NCBI GenBank assembly: GCA_034521975.1
Contig: JAXHLR010000004.1
Location: 430,281 to 494,280, forward strand
Length of the DNA: 64,000 nt
Direction: 5' to 3'
Source of the DNA: Acidimicrobiales bacterium
GTDB lineage: Bacteria; Actinomycetota; Acidimicrobiia; Acidimicrobiales; SKKL01
Shown here: positions 33,924-43,142 of the stretch, piece by piece
How the letters are laid out: the number at the start of each line of letters is the position of its first letter
Position numbering within the stretch: the stretch's first letter is position 1
Notes under the pieces: model-generated
Databases searched by the model: none
What the model was told of the DNA's origin: nothing
Seen by the model: only the letters and a program-made list of their open reading frames with translations
Program-made: the position numbers and the translations under genes

Positions 33924-34790
33924 ATGCGAATCGGAGCCGTCCTTCCCCACAACGAGATCGGGACCGACCCCGGCGCGATCACCGCCTACCTCCAGGGTCT
34001 CGAAGAGATGGGCGTCACCCATCTGCTGGCCTATGACCACGTCCTCGGAGCCGACCCCAACCGCCCCGGCGGCTGGGACGGGCCCTACGACAAGGACGTC
34101 GCGTTCCACGAGCCGCTCACCTTCTTCGGCTTCGCCGCGGGAGTGACCTCACACATCGAGCTGGTGAGCGCGGTGCTGATCCTGCCCCAGCGTCAAGCGG
34201 TGTTGGTCGCCAAGCAGGCGGCCGAGGTGGCCGTGCTCTCGGGTGGCCGGCTGCGGCTCGGGGTCGGCGTGGGTTGGAACCAGATCGAGTACCAGGGTCT
34301 CGCCGAGGATTTCACCACCCGCGGCCGCCGGCAGGGCGAACAGGTCGAGCTCATGCACCGGTTGTGGACCGAGGACAGCGTGTCGTTCGACGGCGAGTTC
34401 CACACCGTCGACCGGGCGAGCATCAACCCCCGGCCAGCGGCGCCGATCCCCGTCTGGTTCGGTGGGGCCGCACCGGCGCTGCTGGAGCGCTGCGGACGCC
34501 TCGGCGATGGGTGGATCCCTCTCGGCAAGCCCAACGAATCGTCCCGAAGTCGGTTGGCCACCATCCACCGGCATCGCGAGGCGGCGGGGCGGGCGTCCGA
34601 ACCGTTCGCGGTGCAGGCCCAGGCCCAGTACCGCGGCGGCGACCCCGAGCGGTGGCGGAGCCACGCCGAGCAATGGCGCGACCTCGGAGCGACCCACCTG
34701 GCCGTCGCCACCCACAACGCCAGCCCTACCGACGTCGACGGTCACCTTCAACGGGTGGCCGAGTACCAGGAAGCCGTTTCGGACCTCTGA
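33924..34790 (+). CDS. LLM-class F420-dependent oxidoreductase
   Basis: A 288-residue luciferase-like TIM-barrel flavin/F420 enzyme: MRIGAVLPHNEIGTDPGAI, THLLAYDHVLGADP, LSGGRLRLGVGVGWNQIEY and PIPVWFGGAAPALLERCGRLGDGW (described in parts). The family reduces or oxidises small molecules with F420. The substrate is unknown. It follows the HAD gene by 22 nt on the same strand. Confidence 0.88.
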   Translation: MRIGAVLPHNEIGTDPGAITAYLQGLEEMGVTHLLAYDHVLGADPNRPGGWDGPYDKDVAFHEPLTFFGFAAGVTSHIELVSAVLILPQRQAVLVAKQAAEVAVLSGGRLRLGVGVGWNQIEYQGLAEDFTTRGRRQGEQVELMHRLWTEDSVSFDGEFHTVDRASINPRPAAPIPVWFGGAAPALLERCGRLGDGWIPLGKPNESSRSRLATIHRHREAAGRASEPFAVQAQAQYRGGDPERWRSHAEQWRDLGATHLAVATHNASPTDVDGHLQRVAEYQEAVSDL

Positions 34791-34827
34791 ACCCGGGGGA
34801 ACATCGTCCCCGAGCGCCGGGATTCGC

Positions 34828-35154
34828 TCAGAGCCTGCTGGGATCCGGCAGTTGGTCGACCTCGGTGGTCACGTCGACCTCGGCGGACCTGACGCTGCGT
34901 TCCTTCCACTCGCGAAGGTCGATCTCGTCCCACTCCAGCGGCTGGTCGAACGCGGTCCGGTTGAGCTTCCTCCGGTAGATGGCGGCGCTACGGCCCGAAC
35001 GTCCGCTGGTGCGCACCCCCGCCATGGCCAGGGCACAGTCCACGCAGAGCACCTTGCGCCGCGCCTCGACCCAACAGGTCGCGCACAGGCGGTCGGCACA
35101 GCGGGCGCACTGGGTCAGCGCCGACTCGAAGGGGTGGTGCACACATCCACTCAC
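34828..35154 (-). CDS. B-box-like zinc-finger protein
   Basis: A 108-residue protein whose N-terminal 45 residues hold a Cys/His cluster: CVHHP, CARCADRLCATCW and LCVDCA, the spacing of a bacterial B-box-type zinc finger. The remainder is charged. GTG at 35152-35154 is chosen because a GAGGAA site precedes it; a longer frame to 35259 would add an unsupported tail. The function is unknown; such fingers often precede membrane domains, which are absent here. Confidence 0.7.
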   Translation of the reverse strand: MSGCVHHPFESALTQCARCADRLCATCWVEARRKVLCVDCALAMAGVRTSGRSGRSAAIYRRKLNRTAFDQPLEWDEIDLREWKERSVRSAEVDVTTEVDQLPDPSRL

Positions 35155-35331
35155 GGCAGGTTCCTCACTGATCGGGACCGACGATCGATCGGTGTCCGGT
35201 CTCTGGTCACACGAAGCGTTCCCCGCCGTATCGGCACGATCGCCGGCCAGGTTGAGCAAAATCTAGGCCGAACGGCCCAGGTCGAACGACTCAGGCCCCG
35301 GATTCGCCTCGAACAGCCATGCGGGCGTCGC

Positions 35332-36453
35332 TCACCAGGCGTCTTCGAGCAGGGCGACGATGTCGGCCTCGCCGGACGGTCGGGGATGGATCTGGACACC
35401 ACGGTGGGAGCCGGCCTGGCGGGCGACCGCCTCGAGGTCGTCCTCGCCGACACCGAGATCGGACAGACCCTGCACCGGACCCAGGCGCTCGAGCAGGGCC
35501 GACACGGCACCGCCGGCATCGTCGGGTTCACCGGTGTGGCCGAGCGCCCGGCTGATCGCCGCCGCCGCCTCGGGCACCACGTCGGTGGTGAAGCCGGTCG
35601 TCGCCGGCAACAGGGCGGCGTGCACCGGCCCGTGGGGCACCTGTGCCCGGGCCGCGACCAACTGCACGAGCACGTGGTGGAGCCCGTCGCTCGCGTTCTG
35701 GCGCGCACGCCCGCACAGGACCGCACCATCGACCAGGGCGGCCCGACGTTCGATGTCGCCCGGTTCGGCCATGGCGTCGGGGGCCGCGACGGCGAGTCGA
35801 CCCAGCCCGGCCGATGCCAGCGCCTCGGCCTCGGGCGTTCGGTCGGGGGTCCAGAGCGCCTCGACACCGTGGGCCACCGCGGTGGCGATCGACCCGAGGA
35901 GCAACTCGGGCGACAGGTCGGCCCCCAGCTCCGGGTCGACCAGCACCGCGGAGGGCACCATCGTCGGCGCCCCCGCCGTGGTGGAGCGCCGCGACTGCGG
36001 ATCGACCATGGAGAAGGTGGTGCTGAACGCCGCGCCGGCGAGGGTGGTGGGGATGGCAACGTGGGGCAGCACCGGCCGGTCGGCGAACCCGGCGGCGGGC
36101 GTTCCCGACTCGTGCTCGTGGAAGAACGCCAGCGCCTTGGCGGTGTCGACGGCGGCTCCCCCGCCGAAGCTCACCAGCCCGTCGAACGACTCACCCCGCA
36201 GGGTGGCCACCGCGGCCTGCACGGCGGTGGTGGGCACGTCGGCGACCACCTCGTCGAAGGTGTCGGCCAGGGCCCGGCCGATGGCGGTCCGCACCCGGTC
36301 ACCTCCGTCGGATCCGGCCCGACCCCTGGTGGTGACCAGCAGGACCCGGCGCATGCCCAGCATCTTGAGGACCTCGCCGATGGTCGTCACCGCGCCCGGC
36401 CCGACCACCACCTGCTGGGCGATCGAGGTGTGCACCCACCGGTGGACCATCAC
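35332..36453 (-). CDS. Iron-containing alcohol dehydrogenase / maleylacetate-reductase-like
   Basis: A 373-residue group III dehydrogenase. The NAD(P)-binding part has VSFGGGAAVDTAKALAFF; the metal region has HGVEALWTP and the His segment VPHGPVHAALLPATTG. The spacing fits maleylacetate reductases, which act in aromatic-ring degradation, but the true substrate is unknown. Its ATG overlaps the histidine-phosphatase stop at 36450-36453. Confidence 0.85.
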   Translation of the reverse strand: MMVHRWVHTSIAQQVVVGPGAVTTIGEVLKMLGMRRVLLVTTRGRAGSDGGDRVRTAIGRALADTFDEVVADVPTTAVQAAVATLRGESFDGLVSFGGGAAVDTAKALAFFHEHESGTPAAGFADRPVLPHVAIPTTLAGAAFSTTFSMVDPQSRRSTTAGAPTMVPSAVLVDPELGADLSPELLLGSIATAVAHGVEALWTPDRTPEAEALASAGLGRLAVAAPDAMAEPGDIERRAALVDGAVLCGRARQNASDGLHHVLVQLVAARAQVPHGPVHAALLPATTGFTTDVVPEAAAAISRALGHTGEPDDAGGAVSALLERLGPVQGLSDLGVGEDDLEAVARQAGSHRGVQIHPRPSGEADIVALLEDAW

Positions 36454-36998
36454 AGCACCTCGCTGGTGCCGACGACCCCCGCGGTGACCAGCTCGAAACC
36501 GCCCGGGCCGTGGTCGACCGTGGTGACCGACCCGTTGGCCAGCCGTTCGATGAGCACCCGATCGTCACCGGTCGCGGCCCCGATCACCGCGTTGATGACG
36601 ACGAAGTGGGTGATGAGCACGGTGTCGGTGTCGATGGCCGCGACGGTGTCGAGCATCTGCTGGCGCCAGGCCTGCGGTCCGGGTTCGAGCCGGTCCCACG
36701 TGGAACCGAGCGCCCGACGGAGCCACTCGGCCCGGCCATCGAGCTCGTCGGTGGGTGTCGCGACCTCGGCGATCGCGGGCTCGATCACCGGTTCGGTGTC
36801 CCACCGCTGCTGCAACGGTGCGGCGGTCTCACGGCAACGACGCAGCGGCGAGACCCGGACGGGCAGCGGTCCGACCGGTGCCAGCACGTCGGCCACCGCC
36901 TCGGCCTCGGCGCGGCCCAGTTGGTCGAGCCCCGGGTCGCGGTCGGCACCGAAGCCGGCGCTGGCCGTGCCGTGGCGGACCAGGTACAGGCGCGGCAT
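36450..36998 (-). CDS. Histidine phosphatase family protein
   Basis: A 182-residue phosphoglycerate-mutase-like enzyme with the catalytic motif YLVRHGTASAGF at 5-16, a second-half acid region and THFVVINAVIGA containing the distal His. The ATG at 36996-36998 shares a base with the upstream stop (TGATG), so translation is coupled to the PIG-L gene. The substrate is unknown. Confidence 0.87.
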   Translation of the reverse strand: MPRLYLVRHGTASAGFGADRDPGLDQLGRAEAEAVADVLAPVGPLPVRVSPLRRCRETAAPLQQRWDTEPVIEPAIAEVATPTDELDGRAEWLRRALGSTWDRLEPGPQAWRQQMLDTVAAIDTDTVLITHFVVINAVIGAATGDDRVLIERLANGSVTTVDHGPGGFELVTAGVVGTSEVL

Positions 36999-37798
36999 CA
37001 GTCGAGTCCCGGCAGGAGATGGACCCACTGGGGACCGTCGTGGTGGTCGACGCCGTGGCGGATGAACCACTCGGAGCCGAACGCGGCGGCGAAGGAGTCG
37101 GCCGCCATGGCGAGGAAGAACGACTCCTCGGAGATCTGGCTGGCGTGGGCGACCATCGACGCGCGCTTGACGTCGAGGCGGTCGGCCACGTCGATGGCGT
37201 GGGTGATCTGGGGTTCGGGGGTGCCGAAGTCGGGATCGTCGGGGGCCTCGCCTCCCAGGTCGCTGTCGGGATCGGCCTCCTTCGCCGCGGCACGGAGCCG
37301 GGCGATGGCGTCGCGGTTCATGGTGGACTCGAACACCTGCGGCGTGGCGGCGAGCGCGGCAGCTCGCGCACCGACCCGGTGCACCTGGATGTGGTCGGGG
37401 TGGCCATAGCCGCCGTGGTCGTCGTAGATGGTGAGCACGTCGGCAGCCTCGTCGTCGAGGATCTCGGCCAGCCGCCTGGCCGCCGAGTCGAGCGGCACCG
37501 ACCAGAACGAGTACGGCGCCTCGTTCTCGGGGGTGCCCATCATGCCCGAGTCGACATAGCCGAGGAACTCGACGCGGTCCACACCCAGCACCGCGGCGGA
37601 CGCGTGGCTCTCGGCCACACGACGCACCCCGAGCTGCTCGCCGTCGGCGAGGATGCCCGGCACCACCTCGCCGTGCTCGCCCCTGGTCGCGAACACCAGC
37701 ACCACCCGGTGGCCCTCGGCCGCGGCGCGAGCGAGGAGGCCGCCGGTGGCGATGGACTCGTCGTCGGGGTGGGCGTGGAACGAGACAAGGGTGCCCAT
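36998..37798 (-). CDS. PIG-L/LmbE-family zinc deacetylase
   Basis: A 266-residue N-acetylglucosaminyl deacetylase-type enzyme. Zinc motifs are AHPDDESIATGGLLA (9-23) and the distal GYGHPDHIQVH. The family includes MshB and the mycothiol-conjugate amidase Mca; length and motif context suit Mca/MshB, but neither is proven. It is the upstream member of a tight three-gene unit with the phosphatase and Fe-ADH genes. Confidence 0.88.
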   Translation of the reverse strand: MGTLVSFHAHPDDESIATGGLLARAAAEGHRVVLVFATRGEHGEVVPGILADGEQLGVRRVAESHASAAVLGVDRVEFLGYVDSGMMGTPENEAPYSFWSVPLDSAARRLAEILDDEAADVLTIYDDHGGYGHPDHIQVHRVGARAAALAATPQVFESTMNRDAIARLRAAAKEADPDSDLGGEAPDDPDFGTPEPQITHAIDVADRLDVKRASMVAHASQISEESFFLAMAADSFAAAFGSEWFIRHGVDHHDGPQWVHLLPGLD

Positions 37799-37822
37799 CG
37801 ACGGCGAACCCTATCGGCGTCG

Positions 37823-38968
37823 TCAGGCCACCGCGCCCGATTCACGCAGCTCGGCGATCCGGGCCGCGTCGAACCCGGCGGCGGCGAGGACCTCATCGGT
37901 GTGCTGTCCGGCATGGGCCGGTGGACCCTGGATCTCGGCCTCGGTCCGGGTGAAGCGTGGCGCCGGGCCGGGCTGGGTGACACCGGCGATCTCGACGAAG
38001 GTCTGGCGCTCGACGTTGTGGGGATGCTGGGGTGCCTCGCTGAGCGACAGGACCGGTGCGAAGCACACGTCGGTGCCCTCCATGATCTCGCACCACTCGT
38101 CGCGGGTCTTGGTGCGGAACACCTCGGCCAGCCGCTCCTTCAGCGCCGGCCACCGGCCGCGGTCCATCTGGGCGGCGAAGTCGGCCTCGTCGGTCAGCCC
38201 GGTGAGGCGCAGCAGCTCGCTGTAGAACTGGGGCTCGATCGAACCGATCGACACGTACTTGGCGTCGGCGGTCTCGTAGACGTCGTAGAAGTGCGCCCCG
38301 GTGTCGAGGGTGTTGGTGCCCCGTTCCTCGTGCCAGATGCCCATGGCGGAGAACGCGTGGAACATGGTCATCAGCACCGCCGCCCCGTCGACCATGGCGG
38401 CGTCGACCACCTGGCCCTCACCGCTGCGCGACGCCTCGAGGAGGGCGCACACCACACCGAAGGCCAGCATCATGCCGCCACCGCCGAAGTCGCCCACGAG
38501 GTTGAGCGGCGGCACCGGTGGCCCGCCGGCCCGACCGATGGCGTCGAGGGCACCCGCCAGGGCGATGTAGTTGATGTCGTGGCCGGCGGTGTGGGCGTAG
38601 GGCCCGGACTGGCCCCAGCCGGTCATGCGGCCATAGACCAGCCGCGGGTTGCGGGCCCAGCAGTCGTCGGGGCCGAGTCCCAGGCGCTCGGCGACGCCGG
38701 GGCGGAACCCCTCGATCAGGGCATCGGCGCCCTCGACCAACTCGAGCAGGGTCGCCAGGCCGTCGGGCTGCTTGAGGTCGATCCCGATGGAGCGGCGTCC
38801 CCGGTTCAAGACATCGGCCGGCGGCGCATCGGGGTCGCCCCCGCGAACCGATCCGGCGCGGTCGACCCGGATGACCTCGGCGCCCATGTCCGACAGCATC
38901 ATGGCGCAGAACGGTCCCGGCCCGATGCCGGCCACCTCCACGATCTTCACTCCTGACAGTGGTCCCAT
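37823..38968 (-). CDS. Family III CoA transferase (CaiB/BaiF-like)
   Basis: A 381-residue CoA-transferase or alpha-methylacyl-CoA racemase. Visible are [21 protein letters not shown] at the N-terminus in two pieces, the [15 protein letters not shown] segment, and [17 protein letters not shown]. The Asp of the GHDIN-type segment is characteristic. It lies 24 nt upstream of the PIG-L gene on the same strand and could be in its transcription unit. The acyl substrate is unknown. Confidence 0.9.
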   Translation of the reverse strand: MGPLSGVKIVEVAGIGPGPFCAMMLSDMGAEVIRVDRAGSVRGGDPDAPPADVLNRGRRSIGIDLKQPDGLATLLELVEGADALIEGFRPGVAERLGLGPDDCWARNPRLVYGRMTGWGQSGPYAHTAGHDINYIALAGALDAIGRAGGPPVPPLNLVGDFGGGGMMLAFGVVCALLEASRSGEGQVVDAAMVDGAAVLMTMFHAFSAMGIWHEERGTNTLDTGAHFYDVYETADAKYVSIGSIEPQFYSELLRLTGLTDEADFAAQMDRGRWPALKERLAEVFRTKTRDEWCEIMEGTDVCFAPVLSLSEAPQHPHNVERQTFVEIAGVTQPGPAPRFTRTEAEIQGPPAHAGQHTDEVLAAAGFDAARIAELRESGAVA

Positions 38969-39103
38969 CGAGTCCCCTCTGTTGATCCGGTGGCGTCATC
39001 CTTCCGGTCGCTCCAGAGGTGGGTCAAGCCAACGCCCGACCGGTGCCAGCGACGCCCCGAGCGGTACTGTCGAGCCACCGCCACGAGCCCGGGAGCACCC
39101 GCA

Positions 39104-40303
39104 GTGATTGCACGACCAGCGACACCAGCCTTGCGTCCACTCGCCCGGATGGTCGCTCTGCTCTGCGCTCTCGCGCTGGTCGCCACCGCATGCGGAGACG
39201 ACGACGGCGCCGCCCCGCCGACCACGACGACCACCACGACGACGACCGAGTCCACGAGCACCACCGTCGATCCCGCTGGCGACCCCGACGACGGTGCCGG
39301 TCCCGGTGAGGGTTCTGACCCCGACGACGCCTCTTGGCCGGTGCCCGAGTGGAGCACGATCGATCCCGCCGCCGCGGGGGTCGATGCCGAGACCCTCGAC
39401 GAGCTGGCGGCGAGGGCCGAATCGGCCGGCTCCGACTGCCTGGTCGTCAGCCGCGACGGCCAGCTGGTCGGCGAGTGGTACTGGAACGGCACCGGACCCG
39501 ACTCCGAGCGCGAGTCGTTCTCGGTCACCAAGTCCATCACCTCGATCCTGGTGGGCATCGCCCAGGACCAGGGCCACCTCGACATCGACCAGCCCGCATC
39601 GGACTACATCGACGAGTGGGTCGGCACCCCCAGCGAGGACGTCACCATTCGCAACCTGTTGTCGAACGACTCGGGCCGGTTCCACAGTCCCGAGAGCGAT
39701 TACGCGCAGATGGCCTTCGCCGAGCCCGACAAGACCGCGTACGCGATCGGTCTCGGACAGGCCCACGAGCCCGGCACGGTGTGGGTGTACAACAACGCCG
39801 CCATCCAGGTGCTCGAGGCGGTCCTCGAACGGGCGACCGGCACCGGAGTCGGCGACTTCGCCGAGGAGTACCTCTTCGACCCGATGGGAATGGACACCAC
39901 CATCAGCACCGACCAAGCGGGCAACACCCTCACCTTCATGGGCGCGCAGATGAGCTGCCGCGACCTGACCCGGTTCGGGCTGTTGAGCCTCCGCCGCGGC
40001 GAGTGGCAGGGCGAGCAGATCGTCCCGGCCGCGTTCGTCGACGAGGCCACCCGGCCCTCCACCGAGCTCAACAACGGGTACGGCCACCTCTGGTGGCTCT
40101 ATGGCACCCACCCCGACGACGCGGCCGGGGACGAGACCGACTCCTCTGCCTACGCGGCGCTGGGGCTCGGCGGCCAGTACATGGTCGTGGTGCCCGAGCA
40201 CGACCTCGTGGTGTCCCGCCTGGTCCAACCGGAGGCGGACGGTGGCGGCGCAAGTGTGACCGAGATCCTCCCGATCCTGTTCGACGACCTGGTGGTCGAC
40301 TGA
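39104..40303 (+). CDS. Lipoprotein serine hydrolase of the beta-lactamase/class C family
   Basis: A 399-residue exported lipoprotein. Signal peptide with lipobox VATAC (Cys30), then a Thr-rich linker (about 40-56), then a penicillin-binding fold with SxxK motif SVTK (Ser140, Lys143), YNN tyrosine motif and a C-terminal LGLGGQYMVV strand. The role is probably an esterase or peptidase rather than resistance. GTG at 39104 or ATG at 39149 may be the start; both keep the lipobox. It is divergent from the CoA transferase. Confidence 0.87.
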   Translation: MIARPATPALRPLARMVALLCALALVATACGDDDGAAPPTTTTTTTTTESTSTTVDPAGDPDDGAGPGEGSDPDDASWPVPEWSTIDPAAAGVDAETLDELAARAESAGSDCLVVSRDGQLVGEWYWNGTGPDSERESFSVTKSITSILVGIAQDQGHLDIDQPASDYIDEWVGTPSEDVTIRNLLSNDSGRFHSPESDYAQMAFAEPDKTAYAIGLGQAHEPGTVWVYNNAAIQVLEAVLERATGTGVGDFAEEYLFDPMGMDTTISTDQAGNTLTFMGAQMSCRDLTRFGLLSLRRGEWQGEQIVPAAFVDEATRPSTELNNGYGHLWWLYGTHPDDAAGDETDSSAYAALGLGGQYMVVVPEHDLVVSRLVQPEADGGGASVTEILPILFDDLVVD

Positions 40304-40321
40304 CCGACGCTGCGAGGTCGG

Positions 40322-41461
40322 TCAGCCGGCAGCGGCCTCGCGGTCCTTGGACACCTCGTCGAGCATCTCGTACTCCTCGCCGGTGTCGACCCAATCCTCG
40401 AACTGGGTGACCCCGAGCGTGTCGAAGCGCTGCCGGAGCCAGCCGTCGTTGGCATCGAGCAACCCGAGCTTCTTGCAGTTCGGCACGATCTTGGAGAAGA
40501 GCAGCTGCTGGAACGGGTCCTTGTTCTTCTCCTCGTCGGGCTTGTTGAACAGCGCCACCGCCTCGCGGACGTCGACGCCCATGGCGTCCCAGACCTCCTG
40601 CTGGAGGAACCGGTTGCGCATGCGGATCGCCGCCTCGTAGGCGAACTCCTGGCGGTCCTTCATCTCGGCGTCGGACAGGCCCTCGTAGTACTCCTTCAGC
40701 GACAGCACGCCGAAGGCGACGTGGCGGGCCTCGTCGCTCATCACATAGCGCAGGAGCTGCTTGAGCAGCGGGTCCGAGGTGGTCTGTTGGGCCACACCGA
40801 ACGCGGCCAGGGCCAGGCCCTCGACCATGATCTGCATGCCCAGGTAGGTCATGTCCCACCGGCTGTCGACGATGATGTCGTCGAGCAGCGCCTTGAGGTG
40901 GGTGTTGACCGGGAAGTGGCCGGACAGCTTCTCGTCGAGGTACTTGGCGAAGACCTCGACGTGGCGAGCCTCGTCCATCACCTGGGTGGCGGCGTAGTAC
41001 TTGGCGTCGATCCACGGGACGGTCTCGACGATCTTCGCGGTGCAGATGAGCGCCCCCTGCTCACCGTGCATGAACTGGGACAGGCTCCAGTTCTGGTTGT
41101 AGACCGCCCACTGCATCCACTCCTTCTCCGACCAGGTGTCGAGGGAACTGCCGGAGATGTCGACCCCGATCTCGGCGAGGCCCTCGCGGCTGGGTGGGCC
41201 TCCGCTGGCGCGGATCAGCGCCTCCTGGTCGACCTCGGTCGACCAGTCGAGGTCGGTCTCGCCGTTCCACTGCGCGTGCTTGGCCTTCTCGTAGAGCTTG
41301 TTCAGCGCGGGACGGGCACCCTTGCTGTAGTCCCAGGTGAAGATGGCGTCAGCGTTGTCGGCCACCGCATGGAGCGCTTCGTCGCGCTCGGTGTTGGTGA
41401 CGGCCAGGATCGAGTCGAGGTCGTCGGTTGCGGTGGTGCTGGTGCGCTCCGGTGAAGTCAC
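40322..41461 (-). CDS. Ferritin-like diiron protein
   Basis: A 379-residue helical protein with two ExxH-type diiron motifs: HGEQGALIC followed by VMDEARHVEVFAKY, and VEGLALAAFG followed by MSDEARHVAFGVL. This is the R2-like/AurF-like ferritin superfamily, so an oxygen-activating oxidase or desaturase role is likely, with unknown substrate. It is divergent from an LLM oxidoreductase gene across an interval with a palindrome at 41495-41509. Confidence 0.85.
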   Translation of the reverse strand: MTSPERTSTTATDDLDSILAVTNTERDEALHAVADNADAIFTWDYSKGARPALNKLYEKAKHAQWNGETDLDWSTEVDQEALIRASGGPPSREGLAEIGVDISGSSLDTWSEKEWMQWAVYNQNWSLSQFMHGEQGALICTAKIVETVPWIDAKYYAATQVMDEARHVEVFAKYLDEKLSGHFPVNTHLKALLDDIIVDSRWDMTYLGMQIMVEGLALAAFGVAQQTTSDPLLKQLLRYVMSDEARHVAFGVLSLKEYYEGLSDAEMKDRQEFAYEAAIRMRNRFLQQEVWDAMGVDVREAVALFNKPDEEKNKDPFQQLLFSKIVPNCKKLGLLDANDGWLRQRFDTLGVTQFEDWVDTGEEYEMLDEVSKDREAAAG

Positions 41462-41494
41462 ATGTCCCCCTGGATCTGGATTGAACGACCGTGA

Positions 41495-41509
41495 CTATAC
41501 AGCGTATAG
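41495..41509. promoter_or_regulatory. Palindrome between divergent diiron and LLM genes
   Basis: CTATAC-AGC-GTATAG, perfect 6-bp arms with a 3-nt spacer. It overlaps possible -10 elements for both directions (TATAGT on minus, TATAGG on plus), as expected for a TetR-type operator controlling both genes. No regulator gene is adjacent. Confidence 0.5.
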
Positions 41510-41582
41510 GCCGCTGTGGCACACCACCCCCCACCGCGGCCCGGGCGATAGGGTCGGGCCCGAACCGGGAGGGAAACACGAC

Positions 41583-42488
41583 ATGGGGCCGATCTTCGGG
41601 GTCCACACGGGCCTGCAGAACACCACATTCGACGAGCTGCGCTCGCTGTGGCGACGCATCGAGGAGGGCCCGTTCGACTGGATCTCGATCTGGGACCACT
41701 TCTACTCCGCCGACTTCACCGGGGCCCACTGCTTCGAAGCGGTCGCCGCCCACACCGCCCTCGCCGCCGAGACCAGCCGGGTCCGCTGCGGGTCGCTGGT
41801 GTACTGCGCCGGCTACCGCCACCCCGCCGTGCTCGCCAACGCCATCGCCACCATCGACCACGTGTCGGGCGGTCGGGCCGACATCGGGCTCGGGGCCGGC
41901 TGGGCCCACAACGAGTACGCGGCCTACGGCATCCCCTTCCCGGGGACGGGCGAGCGTCTCGACATCCTCGAGGAATCGGTCCAGTGCGTCCGCGGCCTGC
42001 TGCGCGACGAGACCACCGACTTCGCCGGGGCGCACTTCACCCTCACCGACGCCCGGTGCGAGCCCAAGCCGGTGCAGGCCGAGCTGCCGATCTGGGTCGG
42101 GGGCGGCGGCGAGAAGCGCACGCTGAAGATCGCCGGCCGCTACGCCGACGGATGGAACGTGCCCTTCGTGGCCCCCGAGACCTTCGCCCACAAGCGCGAG
42201 GTGCTCGGCTCCCACGCGGCCGACACCGGTCGTTCCATCGACGACATCCGCTGCGCGGTCAACGTGGGCCTGTGCCCCACCGAGGCCGACCTGCAGGAGC
42301 AGTTCGGCGGTCTGGCCGACGCCGTGCGGCCCGGTGTGCTCATGGGTTCCGAGCAGGAGATGGTCGACCGGCTCGGCCAGTACATCGACGTCGGGGTCCA
42401 CCAGATCAACCTGGCCATGCGGGCGCCGTGGCAGCTGGACCACCTCGAGCTGATGGCCTCCACCATCGAGTCGCTCCGATCGAGCTGA
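41583..42488 (+). CDS. LLM-class F420-dependent oxidoreductase
   Basis: A 301-residue luciferase-like enzyme: PIFGVHTGLQNTTF, WISIWDHFYSADF, GGRADIGLGAGWAHNEY and LPIWVGGGGEKRTLKIAGRY (in parts). It belongs to the same family as the gene at 33924 but is only distantly similar by eye. The ATG at 41583 follows GGGAGGG. The substrate is unknown; co-regulation with the divergent diiron gene is possible. Confidence 0.88.
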   Translation: MGPIFGVHTGLQNTTFDELRSLWRRIEEGPFDWISIWDHFYSADFTGAHCFEAVAAHTALAAETSRVRCGSLVYCAGYRHPAVLANAIATIDHVSGGRADIGLGAGWAHNEYAAYGIPFPGTGERLDILEESVQCVRGLLRDETTDFAGAHFTLTDARCEPKPVQAELPIWVGGGGEKRTLKIAGRYADGWNVPFVAPETFAHKREVLGSHAADTGRSIDDIRCAVNVGLCPTEADLQEQFGGLADAVRPGVLMGSEQEMVDRLGQYIDVGVHQINLAMRAPWQLDHLELMASTIESLRSS

Positions 42489-42495
42489 TCGAGCC

Positions 42496-43023
42496 TCAGG
42501 CCGACACCTCCGGGGCGGGCAGCTCGGCGAGGAGGGCCTTGGTGAAGGCGGGCAGGTCGTCGGGCTTGCGGCTGGTGATCAGGTTGCCGTCATAGACGAC
42601 GTCCTGGTCCATCCAGGCCGCACCCGCGTTCTGCAGGTCGGTGCGGATCGACGGCCACGACGTGACCGTGCGGCGCTTCACCAGGTCGGCCTCGATCAGC
42701 AGGCTGCCGGCGTGGCAGATGGCCGCGATGGGCATGCCCTTGTCCGAGCAGTCCTTCACGAACCGGACCACCTTGTCGTCCATGCGGAGGCGATCGGGTG
42801 AGTACCCACCGGGGATGACCAGGGCGTCGAAGTCGCTCGCGCTCACCTGGTCGACCGCGCAATCGATCGTGTAGGTCACCTCGCCCTGCTTGCCGGTCAC
42901 CTCCTTGGCCTCGTCGGTGCCGACCACGGTGACCTCGTGGCCGTGCTCGAGCAGCGTCGTGCGGGGGGTGTCGAACTCGACGTCCTCGAATCCGTCGTCG
43001 AGGACGATCGCAACCTTGGCCAT
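42496..43023 (-). CDS. DJ-1/PfpI-family protein
   Basis: A 175-residue class-I glutamine-amidotransferase-like protein. The nucleophile Cys lies in AAICHAGSLLIEA with the preceding VIPGGYSPDRL, and the N-terminal Glu is in DGFEDVEF. Family members act as glyoxalases, deglycases or proteases. AGGAGG precedes the ATG at 43021-43023 by 4 nt. Convergent with the LLM gene. Confidence 0.9.
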   Translation of the reverse strand: MAKVAIVLDDGFEDVEFDTPRTTLLEHGHEVTVVGTDEAKEVTGKQGEVTYTIDCAVDQVSASDFDALVIPGGYSPDRLRMDDKVVRFVKDCSDKGMPIAAICHAGSLLIEADLVKRRTVTSWPSIRTDLQNAGAAWMDQDVVYDGNLITSRKPDDLPAFTKALLAELPAPEVSA

Positions 43024-43080
43024 GGTGCCTCCTGGAGGATTCGGCTCACCGGGGGTCCTACCCACCAGGCTCTCACGGCA

Positions 43081-43125
43081 AATCGCGCGGATTCGTCGCG
43101 GTGAGCGCGACAGATCCGCGCGATT
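43081..43125. terminator. Long hairpin between the PH-domain and DJ-1 genes
   Basis: AATCGCGCGGAT (43081-43092) pairs perfectly with ATCCGCGCGATT (43114-43125). After a 2-nt mismatch, GTCGCG (43095-43100) pairs with CGCGAC (43106-43111), with loop GTGAG. The 20-bp stem lies 17 nt after the PH-domain stop on the minus strand; it lacks a U-tract, so it may be a terminator, RNA processing site or repeat element. Confidence 0.55.
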
Positions 43126-43142
43126 ACGGGGAGGCGAGGGCA

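Noticed and set aside
34796..34818. GGGGGA/TCCCC hairpin after the LLM gene as a terminator
   Set aside because: The stem is short, common in such GC-rich DNA, and has no U-tract; not strong enough to list.
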